Source: Sisyra terminalis (Eukaryota > Arthropoda > Insecta > Neuroptera > Sisyridae). Taken from it: a stretch of DNA of 64,000 nt. Each line of letters starts with the position of its first letter. Positions within the stretch are counted from its first letter, which is position 1. The stretch lies in the NCBI GenBank assembly GCA_958496175.1, contig OY292275.1, forward strand, positions 31,535,001-31,599,000, in the 5' to 3' direction. The position numbers and the translations under genes were made by a program. The notes under the pieces are model-generated. The model was given only the letters and a program-made list of their open reading frames with translations, was not told where the DNA came from and searched no databases. This document shows positions 26,260-39,201 of the stretch, piece after piece.

Positions 26260-27165
26260 AAAAAGAAGAATAGTTTGCCTTAAAATATTTTGCCAACAAC
26301 ACACATCCAAACAGCACTCTGAAAGAAAAAGTTCAACCACGAGAAAACTAGGGGAGAAAATGCTCCTTGTCTATGTACATATGATAATTTAATGTTCGTT
26401 TGTTTAAAATCGCTATCCTCTTAAAGTTCTTTACCAATCGTTTATTTTAAATGGTACAATAAAGGATGCTGAGGGCTGTCAAGAGATAATTTTATTGTTA
26501 TTTTCGTGCTCAAACCGATACTTTAAGAGATATAGCGATTTTTCTCGAAACCTAATTGAAAAATATATATTTTGAACGTAAATTACAGTAGATACAGCAA
26601 AGGATACTACAAGTTGTTAAGGGAGGTGTTTTTAATGTTGCACGAAGATGCTTTATTTATTTATTTTTTAAATCCCGGGTCATAGGGAAAAGGATCAAAT
26701 GTTGATCAAATTTCATTATTTTTATTGGTAGAAATTAATAATATTTAAAAGAATATTCTTGGTCTTATAAACTCGTGAAACTTATAAACTTAGTCATATA
26801 AAATGTGTAGAGTAATTGGTAAATTCCACAATAACAAATAGTGATTATGACTAATTAGTAAATGGTAAGTACCAAACTTATTAATAATAATAAATATTGA
26901 TAATTAGTAGTTGGTGAGTAATTTCAATAACCACAAATAGTCGGTTTTAAATGTAAGCGCGAAAAAATATATAAGCGTAAGAAAATTGCAAATATTATCT
27001 ATATTAATCTATTATATAAAAAAAAAAACAATTTACTTTTATTAAAAGTAAAATTAAATGTATTTATTTACTACTATTATAATATAGATTCATAGAACAA
27101 CGTTTGCAGGGTTTAGCTAGTTAAAAGTAAAAACAGTTTAACAGAATACTTTTAGTAAAAAATAT
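26260..27165. other. no gene; loose local duplications
   Basis: Between about 26810 and 26940 a segment with GAGTAATTGGTAAATTCC and ACAAATAGTGAT is followed by a looser repeat (GAGTAATTTC and CCACAAATAGTC), suggesting an old tandem duplication. No gene is seen. Confidence 0.3.
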
Positions 27166-27175
27166 TGTTCTAGAA

Positions 27176-27693
27176 CAGTGGTTCTTAGCCTGAGTTCAAT
27201 CGAACCTCAGGAGCTCGGTGAATCAGTCTCGCAGGTTTGGCAGGTTCTTAATGGTTTTGTTCATTTTGTGCACCTATGTGTTAATATATACCTGTTCTCA
27301 ATTTCAAAAAATCATACTTTATTTTTCCAATAAAGAAGGGTGCACCGTATGCGCATATGAAACTGATTTAATAATTTAAATAACTAAAAAAAGTTTTAGT
27401 AAGTAAACATTGCATTTATTGTAAAATTTCTAAATCATTTTATTTTTTGAAAATTGTGATTACTGAATTGGTAGTGCAATTTTTATGGTACAATTAGATT
27501 CATTGGTAATTTCATATTTCCTGTACTCAAGACGTATTGAGAAAGTCGCGAAGAGATAAACTCATAATAATGATGAATTGCATGTCTGTAATACGAGCAA
27601 AAACAGATAAGTATAATTTTAGCATTTTGTGTAATTTCCATTCATTCATCAGCTTTGATAAATGGGATTCCAATAATACCGGTTGTTTGTAGC
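27176..27693 (+). mobile_element. hAT-like element end, possibly a short non-autonomous element
   Basis: CAGTGGTTCTTAGCCTGAG at 27176 is a typical hAT-type terminus. The preceding eight bases are TTCTAGAA, of the kind often found as a hAT target duplication. A possible opposite end is CCCACTG near 27688-27693, whose complement starts CAGTGGGTTAGC, but the flanking eight bases do not match the left flank. The left end is fairly secure; the right end is not. Confidence 0.5.
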
Positions 27694-27699
27694 TAACCC

Positions 27700-30600
27700 A
27701 CTGGAAGTAAATACACCCTAAGAGCTAAAAAAGACGAACCATTCAACAATTGAGGCTGTGGAACATTTTAAATACATCCGCTTTTTAGAGACCTTTAACG
27801 TGTGCATGTACCTACATAGATTCTGCTAAATATGTACAGTACACATCACTTAACGACTATATGCAATAAAATTCATTCACTGAATCCTTTCATTCATGTA
27901 AATGAACTATTACACGATGGTTGATGATGAAGACAGAGATGGTAGGATGGTGATCTCGCTGACGAGATTGTTAATATGGCGTGCTTCTCTCCAACATCTT
28001 GGAAACCTTGTATTATAATGTAAGTAGAAGATACAATTACAGGTGTACCATGTGTAATTCACTATCTTCCACCAATACATTTTATCAATAACGGATCATA
28101 TTTACAAATTACCTTCCCACATTCTGTGTACCACAGTGGTATTATATCGTGTTACCCAACACTTACCTATCTATTTGAACAAAGTTAATTATATTTTGAC
28201 CAGTCACGTAATAAATTTAAAATATCAAAGAAATATAATAGTTAATCCCATATTATGTAGATGTAGTAGTCTAAAGATAAACTAAATTAGATATTTATAT
28301 ATGCCTTTTTTAAAATATCGATTTATCGATCTATCAAATTCAGATCATGTATTTATAGATCAATAAACCAATAGTGTAGATAATAACAACCACACTCATA
28401 AAACTTTTGCAAATATATATTGGAAATATTTATATTTTTTGTAATATAAGACAATAAATAGCGTAAGTTAAAAATTTAAATTAAGACGCTAATATTCCTC
28501 AACTTATATAGTGTATATGAGTGTTTCTTTTTATTTATTAAAAGGTTATTAAAAATACTAAAAATAAATGCAGCTCCATATCTTCTACTTTCCTTACGAC
28601 TTGATAAATAAGTATAACACTATTAAAAGCCACATGTTATATATTATAATACTATCAGTATCTCTTTAATCAATAAAATATAATAATTAAAAACAATTTC
28701 AAACTAAAAATTTAATCTAAATTATTTTTGGTAAAAAAAAACAATCGATCGATAGAACTTATGTCTATGTTAAAACTAAAAGTAATAAGAAAAACGCATA
28801 GTTATTTTTTTCTTAGACATTATTTTTTTATGCTTTTACAATGTGAAAGGCAAAAGCGTAGTTTGGGTTAAAAAATTACATACGAGTTATTTTAAACGTA
28901 AATCGTCATAAGAGCGTGACTTTAAAAAATCTATAATTAATTCAAATTCATTCTTAAATTGATTAATTTGGAATGTAAATATTTTGAGTAGAAATAAATT
29001 AAATTAGTTTCATTTGTAATGGTTTCAAACTTATTACCTATAGTAAAAGTATTAGGGAAAAAGAAATATCCAATCTTAGCACAGCATAAGTAACACAAAA
29101 AGATCAAATGAATTTGTTCTGCTCAGTGAAATTGAGTTAATTAAAAATAAATCAAAATAATTGATATGATATTCAAACATATTTGAAATAAATACAAAAT
29201 TCATTATTAGTGACAGAACTATTTTTTAAATAATCGTGTAAAAGAACATAAATCTTCTCAATCTAAGAAACCAAAATATTTAAAAGTGCATTTCTAATCA
29301 TTCACCAAAGCACGCATTTAATATTGTATATAAATATTGGTGAATCTGTAGTATTTAAATTTCTTGATCAACTTTAATAGTTCTTGTCTATCCTAGTGAT
29401 ATCTCTTTGGAAAAATCTTTAAAATGTGGAAAATAAACTTCCTTACACATTTTTATTTAGTTTGTGCGTATGAAATACGAATTTTTTTAGTGAATATATT
29501 ATAAAACTGGATAACTTGTTTTTAAAAGCTGTTTATTCAATAAGAATATGCTTTATTTGCTTAAATAGAATTTTTCCTAATGAAACCTTAAAGCAAAGAT
29601 GGTTATCTCATAAAATATTTAACCTTTAGAATTAATAGATTCTGATTATTAAATTTTTCTAACTATCCTCTTTTCCAGTTTAGCCCGTAAAAATGGTTCG
29701 AAATGTTTAAAAAAGAAATTAATTGACAAATTTTACAATTTTGCAGTATCAATTCTGATTATTCATTAGAATTTCGTGAACCAACTTTCATTTTTTGTAA
29801 ACATTTAGGACAGTTTTTACAATAGACTTATGATATAAGAATAGATCACACAAGTAAAAGAACAACTGTGTATAAGGACAGTACGGTGCGATTAAAAGAG
29901 AAAGAGTTACAACGGTTCTCTCTATTCTTGTTTTGGACGTGACTTACGTTTCTCAAACTGATTTGATATAGATTTACATATCCTACACTTTCTTTGAATG
30001 TTGAAAAATATTTGTATTTATAATTATTTTCCCAAAAAAAAGCAATAAATAAAAAATAACAATTTGTAACTTACAAAACGTAAGCATGTAAAAATCATCC
30101 ACGTATTAACGTGCTATAAGTTTTAATACGTCACATGGAGTATATAATTAATATTGATACGCAAGTGTTATTACGCAATTGTTAAAAACTGGTAATGCGT
30201 CGTCGTGGCTGAAAAGAGAAAGAATGACCCTTTGTAAAGTGATTTCTTTTTATCGAGTCATTGCATACCATGCCCACTTCTGCAGTTTATTCTTATATGT
30301 CTATGATTTACACTGACTAAACAGTATGAAAATTGAAACTGCCAGAAAGATTTTAAATCCGATTTTTGGATTCTAAAAATAAATTAATAACGAAAATATT
30401 ATTAGTAAAAGTATATTGAACCAATTAGAGCCTATTATGATTTAAAAAAAAAGCTTTAGAAAAATTGTATGTAGGATGGCGCAATAAAAACAATTAATTT
30501 CTTTTTCGAGTCTCTTACTGAAATATGTTAATTTATTTTGTTTTTAGATTCCTATCCTGAAATCATTCCACAAAAAAGAAAAAAATGCACTAAAGATTTT

Positions 30601-31590
30601 AAAAAGCTCCAAAAATGAGCGAGATTCGATTTTTTTTCAATACGATAAAATCTGTTCAGAAAAAAAATTGAATTTTCTTATGCTAAATAAGTATTCATTT
30701 TAAAAATACTCTTTTTTCTAATTTTCAAATTAATAATTACTGCACCAAGAAGAAAAAAAAACGAATATTGGTTATTTTTCGAATTTTTAATAGTTAATAG
30801 AGATTTAATTGTTTCTTTTAATTTTTCACCCATCATAGGAGTATTATCATTAAAGAATGCATCCTAGTTTTTTTTTTTAAATTTGATATCGAATTTAGTT
30901 TAAAAACACATAATCTTATATTTAAACATTTACGCATTATTTTTGAAATACCAATATTTTTTGACAATATTGGTTATCACGACTATCAAATATAATGATT
31001 ATATAAGTAATACCTTCAAGTGTTTTCGATGATATTGACATATTATGTCAGCATTAATGTTCCGTATAGAGATTATAGTGTATCCCGATTGTTATTTGTA
31101 ATCTATGATTTATTCTAAAATATAACGACGTACGTTTAAAGCTAGTTGAGATTTCTATGGTCTATGTTTCTTATACCTTATAGTTGAAAATATATGGTTT
31201 CCGATAAAAAGTTCAATTTCACAAACTCTTTGTAATCCCGATATCACAGTAATTTGGCTTTGAATGAGGTAGATAAACTTAAAAATTAAAGTTCTTTATG
31301 GAAAAGATTTTTTTTCGAAATGCATATAAAAGGAATCGTAAGCATTTACGTAAGATTGATGTATTGATAACATACGTAATTGTGTAATCACGCAAATATA
31401 GGAAAAATTCCTTAGGTTTAGATGAATTACACAAGTTAGTCAATGTGTCTGCTGATATAAATTAAAGATGACAACATCAGATGGATGGAACGTCTTCACA
31501 ATATACTTATAAGTGAATTTAGTAGGGATAAAGATAAAGGTTTTTCTCAGAAATTGGTATTGGTATTGGTTAATTAATTCTGTTTTCTGT
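27700..31590. other. no gene seen
   Basis: AT-rich sequence without convincing frames or repeats. Confidence 0.4.
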
Positions 31591-31594
31591 ACAG

Positions 31595-31650
31595 AGTTGA
31601 ACAGCTCACCACGGTCGGCATGTGGACTGTCGAGATATATTCTGCCACCA
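31595..31650 (+). other. candidate small internal exon
   Basis: TTCTGTTTTCTGTACAG ends at 31594 and is a good pyrimidine-rich splice acceptor. CCA/GTAAAG at 31650-31651 is an acceptable donor. The 56 bases between are GC-richer than the flanks and open in two frames: VEQLTTVGMWTVEIYSAT, or LNSSPRSACGLSRYILPP. Neither peptide is recognised. If the donor is not used, the first frame continues to about 31821. No neighbouring exon was identified. Confidence 0.25.
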
Positions 31651-31659
31651 GTAAAGGAA

Positions 31660-33380
31660 GCAAATCAAATGGTTACTTGGTATTTCTAAGAAACACAGCA
31701 GTTTGTCTAACTTTACAATACGAAAGAGCGTACGAGCTACCGAAGCTACAATTGTATAAAATACATACCTATATACATATATACATACACGTAAATAGTA
31801 GGTATGTCGTTACTGACAAATGAAACTACAACATACACTGCATCGAAGATAAACTAATTGTAATTACACTTACCTTGCTCCTCATCTTATCTTTGTACCT
31901 GTGTAATTACTGTCGTGGTTTCAAATTGTACGACATGTATTTGTATTTATGTGATTGTCTCTCATCCAATTGAATTTATTTCAATCACTGCTTCAATTTA
32001 ATATGTGATCTGATCGAGTATTTATTGCTCAAGATTACAACTTACTAAGAAAATCGCGTCGATATAAACTAGTTAATTTAATTGAACACTTACACAATAC
32101 CAAAAATAATTGTAGCTCATGCATGCACCATATATGTAGATACCTGCACTATATCTAACATGTGAACTTTTGACAGAATTTTTAATGCACTTTATTGCTA
32201 TCTTCTATATTTGCTCAAATAAATACCTAAACATATTTCTTTCATCTTAGAATTACAAAATTCGGAATACAGTAGTTTAATTACAGTCAATAGACTCTTA
32301 TAACACTACTAAAAAAATCAAAAATACTGCTATTATAGTATTATATTGAAATATAAAATAAAGTTATATCCAATTAGCATTGCGAAAAATTTCACAGAAA
32401 CTAAAAAAATATTCATTAAACTATTTCACAAGTCAAATCTAAATATTTCAACCATAAAACTATAAAAGAAACACTTTCTTACAAATTATACTATTTAGCA
32501 ATTACTCTGATTTATAATGCCTTAAATCTGATAGTTAAATAATAAACTAGCAATTAATATAAAATATTATTACGAATCTCTTAAACGAATACAAGATAAA
32601 TAAGATAGTAGATATGTATATTTAACAATAATGAACGTATGAAATTAACAAATTTGTCAAGATTTTGAAATGTGATAAAAGCCACAACATAAATCACAAT
32701 AGGCAACTTTTTTTTTCTTTGAAACCAACTATCCATAACCTACGTAGGCAAATGGTTAATTTTTAAACATATGTATAAGCCAAAATGTTTTATTAGGCAT
32801 TCAATTAAGATATTACCATCATTTGGCGGTCTAAGCAATTATAATAATTTTCAAATTAATTAATGTGCAATATTGCAGAAAGCAAAGTGGATAGGTAACA
32901 TAAAAAACCAGTTTTTAATTTTCAGGAAATTTAACCCATGCTCTTTGAATTGCGTTTGCAATTAATAAATTTGTCTATCTTAATATTGCTTCTTCATTAA
33001 TAACTGTTTTATTTGATATTGCCAAATAATTACTAAACTTTGCTTTGAAATAAAAATAATACAATTAATTAATCAAATGAAATTAGCATAATGAGAAAAG
33101 AACGTAAATTATTTCGCTACTAAAAATGTAATATTTTAAGAAAAATTGAAGGAATTTTGGTACAAAGTTGAATTTTAAAGTAAAAGTTAATTGATTATAA
33201 ATATATTAGTATAAAATTAAAAAAATGAAATGGTTAAAAATAAATATTGTCGATGTTTAGAAATATTCAATGGTAGTTCACTTATTATTTAATAACATTT
33301 CTTTAAAAGAAAAACTTAATCAAAAAAAGTAATTATTGATACTTGTATGCTTATTGTTTATATAAATTATTAACTAAGTA
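31660..33380. other. no gene seen
   Basis: AT-rich sequence without recognisable features. Confidence 0.4.
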
Positions 33381-33384
33381 TTCG

Positions 33385-34175
33385 CTATGTGGGTGACTGC
33401 AGCGCCAAACACAATATGAACTACAGGGGGCTGTTAGAGTATATTTTCATATACTTGTTAATAGCAGTTTGCAAAATAAAAAGTTTTTATCATAAATAAT
33501 AAAAAAATATCCATGTAAAGAAATATGTGAAAATTTATATCAATATTAAAGTGAATTTAACCAAAAACATGTATGTATAATTATTAAAAATTACGATAAA
33601 TGCAGTAAATATAAGAGTAAGATACTTTTTTGTTTTCTTTAAGGTAAATGTAACCCAGACTCCAAAAATAATAGAAGGCAAGGAATAAGCAAAAAATAAA
33701 TAAATTAATAGTAGTAAACAAAATATTTTTACTAAATCAAGCATTTACAAATGTAATTTCTTAAATTACTGACTTCAAAAAATATTTTTTTTTTACAAAT
33801 CTTAAAAATTTTGCAAAAGTTTGCTATTCTCTGAATTGATCATTCAACTGATAAAATTAAAGTTATGGTATTACTTACTTTCGCCTTCTAACTGTAGTTA
33901 CTCTTTGACTTCTTTCATTAACATTTGGTCGTCGGAAATTTATAAAAGTTACATTCATTTTTCCTGCTGGTAGTTTTACGTTTCACCACTCAACAACTCT
34001 GGTGTCTTCTTTTCGTTATAGTGATTAAAATAAAACAAAATAAATATTCTCATTTGTATTTGCTTACAATTTCGTTAATAAAAGCCTACTTTAACACTTA
34101 AATTAACCACTGGGAAAGCTTGTGTCAATTTGCTTTCCCCTTTTATGCTTTCACAAAGTTTAGTATGTAAACTAT
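33385..34175 (-). repeat. unrecognised family with former reading frames, copy 2
   Basis: This is the inverted counterpart of 8230-8965. From high to low coordinates it reads GGGGAAAGCAAATTGACACA, then ACCAGAGTTGTTG, AATGAATGTAACTTTTATAA, and GCGCTGCAGTCACC near 33395. A 69-codon frame (33744-33535) encodes MLDLVKIFCLLLLIYLFFAY, then SLPSIIFGVWV and LTLIFTAFIVIF, with three likely membrane segments; the SLPSIIFG and LIFTAF blocks are shared with copy 1. Relative to copy 1, about 55 bases are inserted before the final GCGCTGCA block. An ATG at 33957 followed by a good donor (GTAAGT at about 33879) could be a first exon, but copy 1 shares the DNA without that ATG frame, so I do not call it. Function unknown; probably a relic. 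Confidence 0.65.
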
Positions 34176-34217
34176 TTAGATAATTGGTAAATCTTTATAT
34201 TGAAGTTTTTTATAATC

Positions 34218-34226
34218 CTTTTATTA
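34218..34226 (-). promoter_or_regulatory. possible polyadenylation signal
   Basis: AATAAA on the minus strand, about 110 bases after the stop of the candidate terminal exon at 34334-34494. AATAAA is frequent by chance in DNA this AT-rich. Confidence 0.3.
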
Positions 34227-34333
34227 CATAAAATAAACAAGATCTTACTAAAGTTTTGATACTTGCGTAGTTGTCCTAACTTCATTATAGATTACTGGAA
34301 CATCCGGTGAACTTCGTACCACTTATAATTGAC

Positions 34334-34494
34334 TCATCGATAACATCGATTAGAAAGCCAGATTTTCCGTTCGTCTTCGGCTTCATCATTAAGACGTAGA
34401 CGTTTCCTAGTTGCATCTCCAGTACTACGCCATATATATAATACTTGATCGTGTTCTTCGTGGCATAAATGAATAGGAAAATGAGGATAAGTCC
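34334..34494 (-). CDS. candidate terminal coding exon, unknown gene
   Basis: The minus strand has a strong splice acceptor (GCTTTTTTTGTAG, ending at 34495) followed by an open frame of about 53 residues: TYPHFPIHLCHEEHDQ, then VLYIWRSTGDATRKRLRLND, then EAEDERKIWLSNRCYR and a stop. The mix of charged and aromatic residues is protein-like and quite unlike the F/L/I/Y-rich chance frames elsewhere in the window. A second frame is also open here, with a less protein-like composition. A possible AATAAA lies downstream. I cannot name the family, and no upstream exon was identified; it should lie at higher coordinates. A retrotransposed or repeat-derived fragment remains possible. Confidence 0.42.
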
Positions 34495-34589
34495 CTACAA
34501 AAAAAGCAATTAAAAATAACCATCTAAACAAAGTTGTGAAATAATGAGCCTAGTCAATACCTTTAACTCTTGCAATTAGAAGGATTATT

Positions 34590-34615
34590 TAAAAATAAAA
34601 ATAAAAATAAAAATA
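34590..34615. repeat. AAAAAT microsatellite
   Basis: About four units of AAAAAT in tandem. Confidence 0.8.
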
Positions 34616-34959
34616 TGATTAACTTCTTCTAAATCTATAATATGGACTAAAATTATCTCAAAATTAAAGGAGCTATTTTCTTAACAGTAAATTACTAAAC
34701 TTAAATATATATTGAGAAAAATATCTCTAATGATAACTAAAGAGGGAACATTAAATTGACTAACCAAGCACTCGTTTTATAAAACCCAATATTTACAACA
34801 CAATAACTTGAGGACTTTTTAACATAATATGTTGTTATTGAAATAATATGCTGATTATTATCAAATGTAAATTTGGTTTGCAAAATATTATTTTTTCTCA
34901 CCTTCAATAAATGAAAGTTTAATTAGGATTTATTATATACATAAATTATAAATCTTCCG

Positions 34960-35090
34960 TGAAAAATTATTTACCTGGTCGTGAAAACTGCATCAAAATC
35001 CGTTGGATTGTTTAGGAGGAATTAGCGGCTATAAAGACAGGCAGAAATGGGATGAGACTTTATTTTATACAATTTGTAAATAAGGATATC
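34960..35090 (+). repeat. LINE-like tail fragment of a dispersed insect repeat
   Basis: GCATCAAAATCCGTTGGATT followed by GTTTAGGAGGAATTAGCGG and GACAGGCAGA has the pattern (ATC-CGTT, GTTTAGGAG, ACAG runs) seen in 3' parts of common insect repeats. It is similar in style, but not alignable over length, to the tail at 18370-18440. Confidence 0.4.
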
Positions 35091-35305
35091 TTAATCAAAC
35101 GAAAAGTTGCCAGAAGTAAATTCAGTTGGTTAATAAAAAGCGGAGATTTGCTATCTTTTGCTTTACCAAAACTATCAATTACTACATTAATACAGCAATC
35201 AATCAAACAGAATGGGTAAAACAGTAAAATAACAAAACTAAAAATACTATAACTGTTTTAATCATTATCTAGACATATTTACTGTATATTTATAACATCT
35301 AGCAA

Positions 35306-35735
35306 ATGACAAAGAAGAGATATCCTAAAGCGTTGGTATTCTCCATCAAAACCTATGGATCAGAATCTTGGACACAAAGCTTATCATGTCGTAAGAAAAT
35401 AGAAGCGTTTGAAATGATATTTGGGACGTTGAGGATCTCCCGGACGGCGCACAGAGAAAACGTTTTCATACGTAGGCAACTGAATATATGCGATCATGAA
35501 AGGTTGCTCCCAACAATCCAGAGGCGCATGTTAAAACCTTAGGTCTAGTGATACGGAAGAACGAGATGGAGAAAATTATGATCTAAGCCCTAAGGGAATG
35601 TAGACAGAAGAAGAACGAGAGGTGTATTTCCTTTTAGATACATAGACCAAATAAAAGACCTCAAAAATATGACAGTAGCAAAAGTAATGAGAACTGTAGA
35701 GGATAAAAAAGTGTGGAGAAAGCTTTTGTTTTGAA
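35306..35735 (+). pseudogene. RTE-like LINE reverse transcriptase C-terminal fragment
   Basis: The first frame reads YPKALVFSIKTYGSESWT, then KKIEAFEMIFGTLRISRTAH and RRQLNI. The YG-ESWT motif followed by an IEAFEM segment is characteristic of the thumb region of RTE/BovB-type reverse transcriptases. After a stop at 35540 the remaining tail can be read in shifted frames: GVFPFRYIDQIKDLKNM and KVMRTVEDKKVWRKLLF, ending at about 35735. The catalytic palm domain is absent. The copy is 5'-truncated and frameshifted. A GA microsatellite begins about 30 bases after its end, which could derive from the element's tail. Confidence 0.65.
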
Positions 35736-35766
35736 TAAATCAAACGCTTGAAATCGAGCAAAGACT

Positions 35767-35816
35767 AGAGAGAGAGAGACAGAAAGAAAGAATGAAAGAG
35801 AGAGAGAGAGAGAGAT
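35767..35816 (+). repeat. GA-rich microsatellite
   Basis: Mostly AG dinucleotides with AAAG interruptions, just downstream of the RTE-like fragment. Confidence 0.85.
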
Positions 35817-35819
35817 ATG

Positions 35820-38800
35820 CTACATAGTATATAGATATGCTATATAGTATAGTTAAATTCATGGAGTCAAATATAAGTCACTTAAACGTTTTTATACCAT
35901 AGATTCATCACTAAGAATTACAATATTTTCGGATACTATCTAATTTCTTTTACAAATGAAACCAATGACAATTACATTGATCGTCTAAATTTCAAATACC
36001 GGGCAGTGACCAATAGGGTGATTTTGGGAGAAACGTTTATTCAGAACTCAGAGCAGTGACGGATAATTCTACTAATACACAAAAAAACTAGACTATGGTT
36101 TTCAAATTTTAACCCAATTTCGAAGTTCATTTAAATTAAAGATATTTTTGAAATATTTGCCTGTTTTAAGTCATATTAAAACTTAAGATAAATTTTATAG
36201 ACCTGATGATAATTTTTTAATCATGCTTAGCTGACTGATTTGTGGATTAAATATATATGAGTATTTTAGGTATTCGTATGCATGCTACACATTAAGGGTA
36301 AAAATTATATTAGTTTACATTATCGTGTTGAATGATATTGTCTAAAAATTAATTGAACATTTACAATAATTTTATCATAAAAAAGCACGAGTTCATGAAA
36401 TGTGCCTGCTTAAAGGAGCTTTAATATTGATATTTATATATTAATACGTTTTTCGTTAGAAGAATATAAAATTATGACATACTACGGCAGACTTAAAGTC
36501 TGAAGAGACAATATTACCAACATATACGCCACGCAGGCGAAGTTGAAGGCATCAGCTAGTGAAATATATAACAATTTTGCTACAAAATGACCGTATTGTT
36601 CTTATGTACTTTCTTATGTTCATTATGTACTTTACTTAATAAAGTTTGCGCAGTATAAATATTTGAAATTAATTTAAAAATAAAATTAGTGCATAAAATA
36701 GGAGACGACCGTTTAAAATACCAAGAAATTTCGGTTTTCATGAAAAACTAGAGACCCAATTTGAAATAATTAAATCTGAAAATCCTAATGCCGAAAACTA
36801 GTTAGTCTTATCTTTGAAATTATACTTTTTCTACGAAAAAAAGCAATAAATATCTAATCACTTTTCAAACATTTTTAACTAAACTGTATTGTCATATTAA
36901 AACTTTGAGAAACGTATTAACTGAAAAAATTTTGCTATTTAGAAATAAGAGTCCCTAGATTATCAAGTTGTTTTATAAAATGATAGTTATGCAAGTGTAT
37001 ATTATGTGTTCGGAAATTATTTAATAGTTTGCAATTATTTGACTTTTTCACTGTCAGTTTTTTGCTAGAGTATAAACTTTTAATTCAATTTGCAATTAAA
37101 TGCATTTATAATTTATTTAAAAATAATCTTCTTGTCATTTTGTTGTATAACCGACAATCGTTATCAGGAAGATATTAATAACGATGCGCAAAAGATTCTC
37201 AAGCACCGGGATGATTATGAAAACAGGAGACACATTATAGATTATTGATTGCATAATTAAATTTATATAAGTTAACATTAATTGATAAACGTAAAATATT
37301 CAAGCATTATTTCCTTCAATTTTCGAGAAATTAATTTTACTTTTCTTATGTAAATTAAAGAAAAATAAGATTTTATGGTATAGTTAAAAAAAATTTGGTG
37401 ATAGATACATAACGACATATGGCTTACTGGGGCTTTGACAAATTAAGATAGAAATATGATACTATGTCCACCCACTCCAAAGGACCCCTGTTTAACGCCA
37501 CCGCGAACCATTTACGAATGTGTTGGCGGCTCTTAGTGATCAACACTCTCGAACTTTTTAAATGAGATCCCGTATTTACATATCACGACAGTATTTTATA
37601 GCAATAAACTTCTGTTTTATTTCATTTTGTTATTGAAAACTCAGCATGGATAATTGTATGAATAAATTATACGCCTTTAAACTGCAAACTCTTTACGATG
37701 AAGCCTTCACGTATACGCGATAAACTGGCTCCAATTTGTTTTTCAAACGGAGGTAATCCATCCTTCAATGTAAGGTGTATTACAATTTGATTAATGTCAA
37801 TTGTTGTTTTCTGTTTCCTTAGACGTTCATGGGAAATTCTTCAGCAATATGGAAATCTTTTTTAGTAATTATTGCAGCTAAAAAGTATCAAAGGAGAAAT
37901 CACTAGATCAGTACATCCTAATTTCACATATAACATTCTATAAAAGAACTTAAACGTAAACTATATATTATTATCATAAAACTTTTTACACAGTGATATA
38001 TTATTGTTTATACACTTCTCACTGGTATATCTAATGAATTATTAAATAAATTATTTTTTCCTACTATATGAAAAATAAATAACCGTCTAGAAAAACTTAA
38101 TATTTCCATAGTCAAATTTCCTTTTACAGGACTTAACGTTATTATAAAATCACATATCTGCCTACACTGAATTGAAACTATGCTTGTAAAATCTTATAAT
38201 ACATACCAATATAAATTTTTTTCACGCTCACCCACACAAACAGTCGCAATTCAATTTACAATCCCTTCCACTTCGATAACCAGATGTGACACGAGAGTTT
38301 TAAGTTATTGATTTAATTCCCATTAAAATAATTTGTACATTTTTAAATTATCTACCAATAAATATTGCTTGCCATTAATAAAAACTTCTAAACATTTACT
38401 TTATTTACGATTCGATACTTATCATGGAACATGATATGAATACAGCTATTTGCTTTAGTTTCTTTTTTTATTTGCTGTAAAAGTCTGTTTACGTTATCTG
38501 ATATCATTTTATTGGAGACAAATAAAAAGTGATTTTATATGTAGAGAAGTTAAGTTAATGTATTTTTAAACTTTTGGTGGATAATAGTAAATGTCAGAAT
38601 TAAAATTCAAAATTATAGGCAATTTTATAATGAAACTCAACAAAATATTGCTTTTAGATTTCATGTATGTGATCATTACTCTTGAGTTTTTAATCTTTGT
38701 TCTTTCTTCACCAAAAAGGCTTAAGTGGCGACACATTCAATTAACTTTATCGGAAAATGTTTTCAAAAAATTGTTTTCTTAAATTATAGATATATCATAC

Positions 38801-39060
38801 ATTTTTGCTTACTTATAGAAATTTAACAATATTCAAAAAAAATCAGTATTAAATAAGTTAAATATAGAAGTAAGTTGCCAAGTATTTGTCGATAACAATT
38901 AAATTAGAACATCTTAAATTTCTTAAAGTACAGTAACAACACTTCTGTAAAAGTTATGCACCGATCTGTATTTTATAGATAATGGTTTGTGTGTATATAT
39001 CTAAGTAAATATATAACTTTGTAATCCGAATCTGCATATCACTAAAACGGTTTTTAAAGT
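35820..39060. other. mostly featureless; one balanced patch
   Basis: AT-rich sequence. A patch at 37440-37560 has an open plus-strand frame (MSTHSKGPLFNATANHL, then RMCWRLLVINTLELFK, stop) that I cannot assign. The head fragment at 36520-36562 is listed separately. Confidence 0.35.
36520..36562 (-). repeat. inverted head fragment of the 16991 repeat family
   Basis: On the minus strand CACTAGCTGATGCCTTCAAC followed by TTCGCCTGCGTGGCG matches the heads at 14587 and 16991, in the opposite orientation. Confidence 0.5.
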
Positions 39061-39201
39061 TGTATAAATGGTGCACTGTACAGTAAACGACAAGCACTAA
39101 AAACAATTGCCAGCGCCGTCTATGAAGGCATAAATTTAGACTGAACTAAGCAAAACACAACAGCGCATGTGTTGGAAGCGTTGGAAGAAAGACTTGTATA
39201 A

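Noticed and set aside
27176..27693. Complete hAT element
   Set aside because: The left end is good but the right end and target duplication do not match, so only the left end is firmly supported.
33880..33957. ATG followed by an ideal splice donor on the minus strand, as a first exon
   Set aside because: The DNA is homologous to copy 1 at about 8425-8520, where the conserved frame is a different one (KNEC-FYK), so the ATG frame is probably fortuitous.
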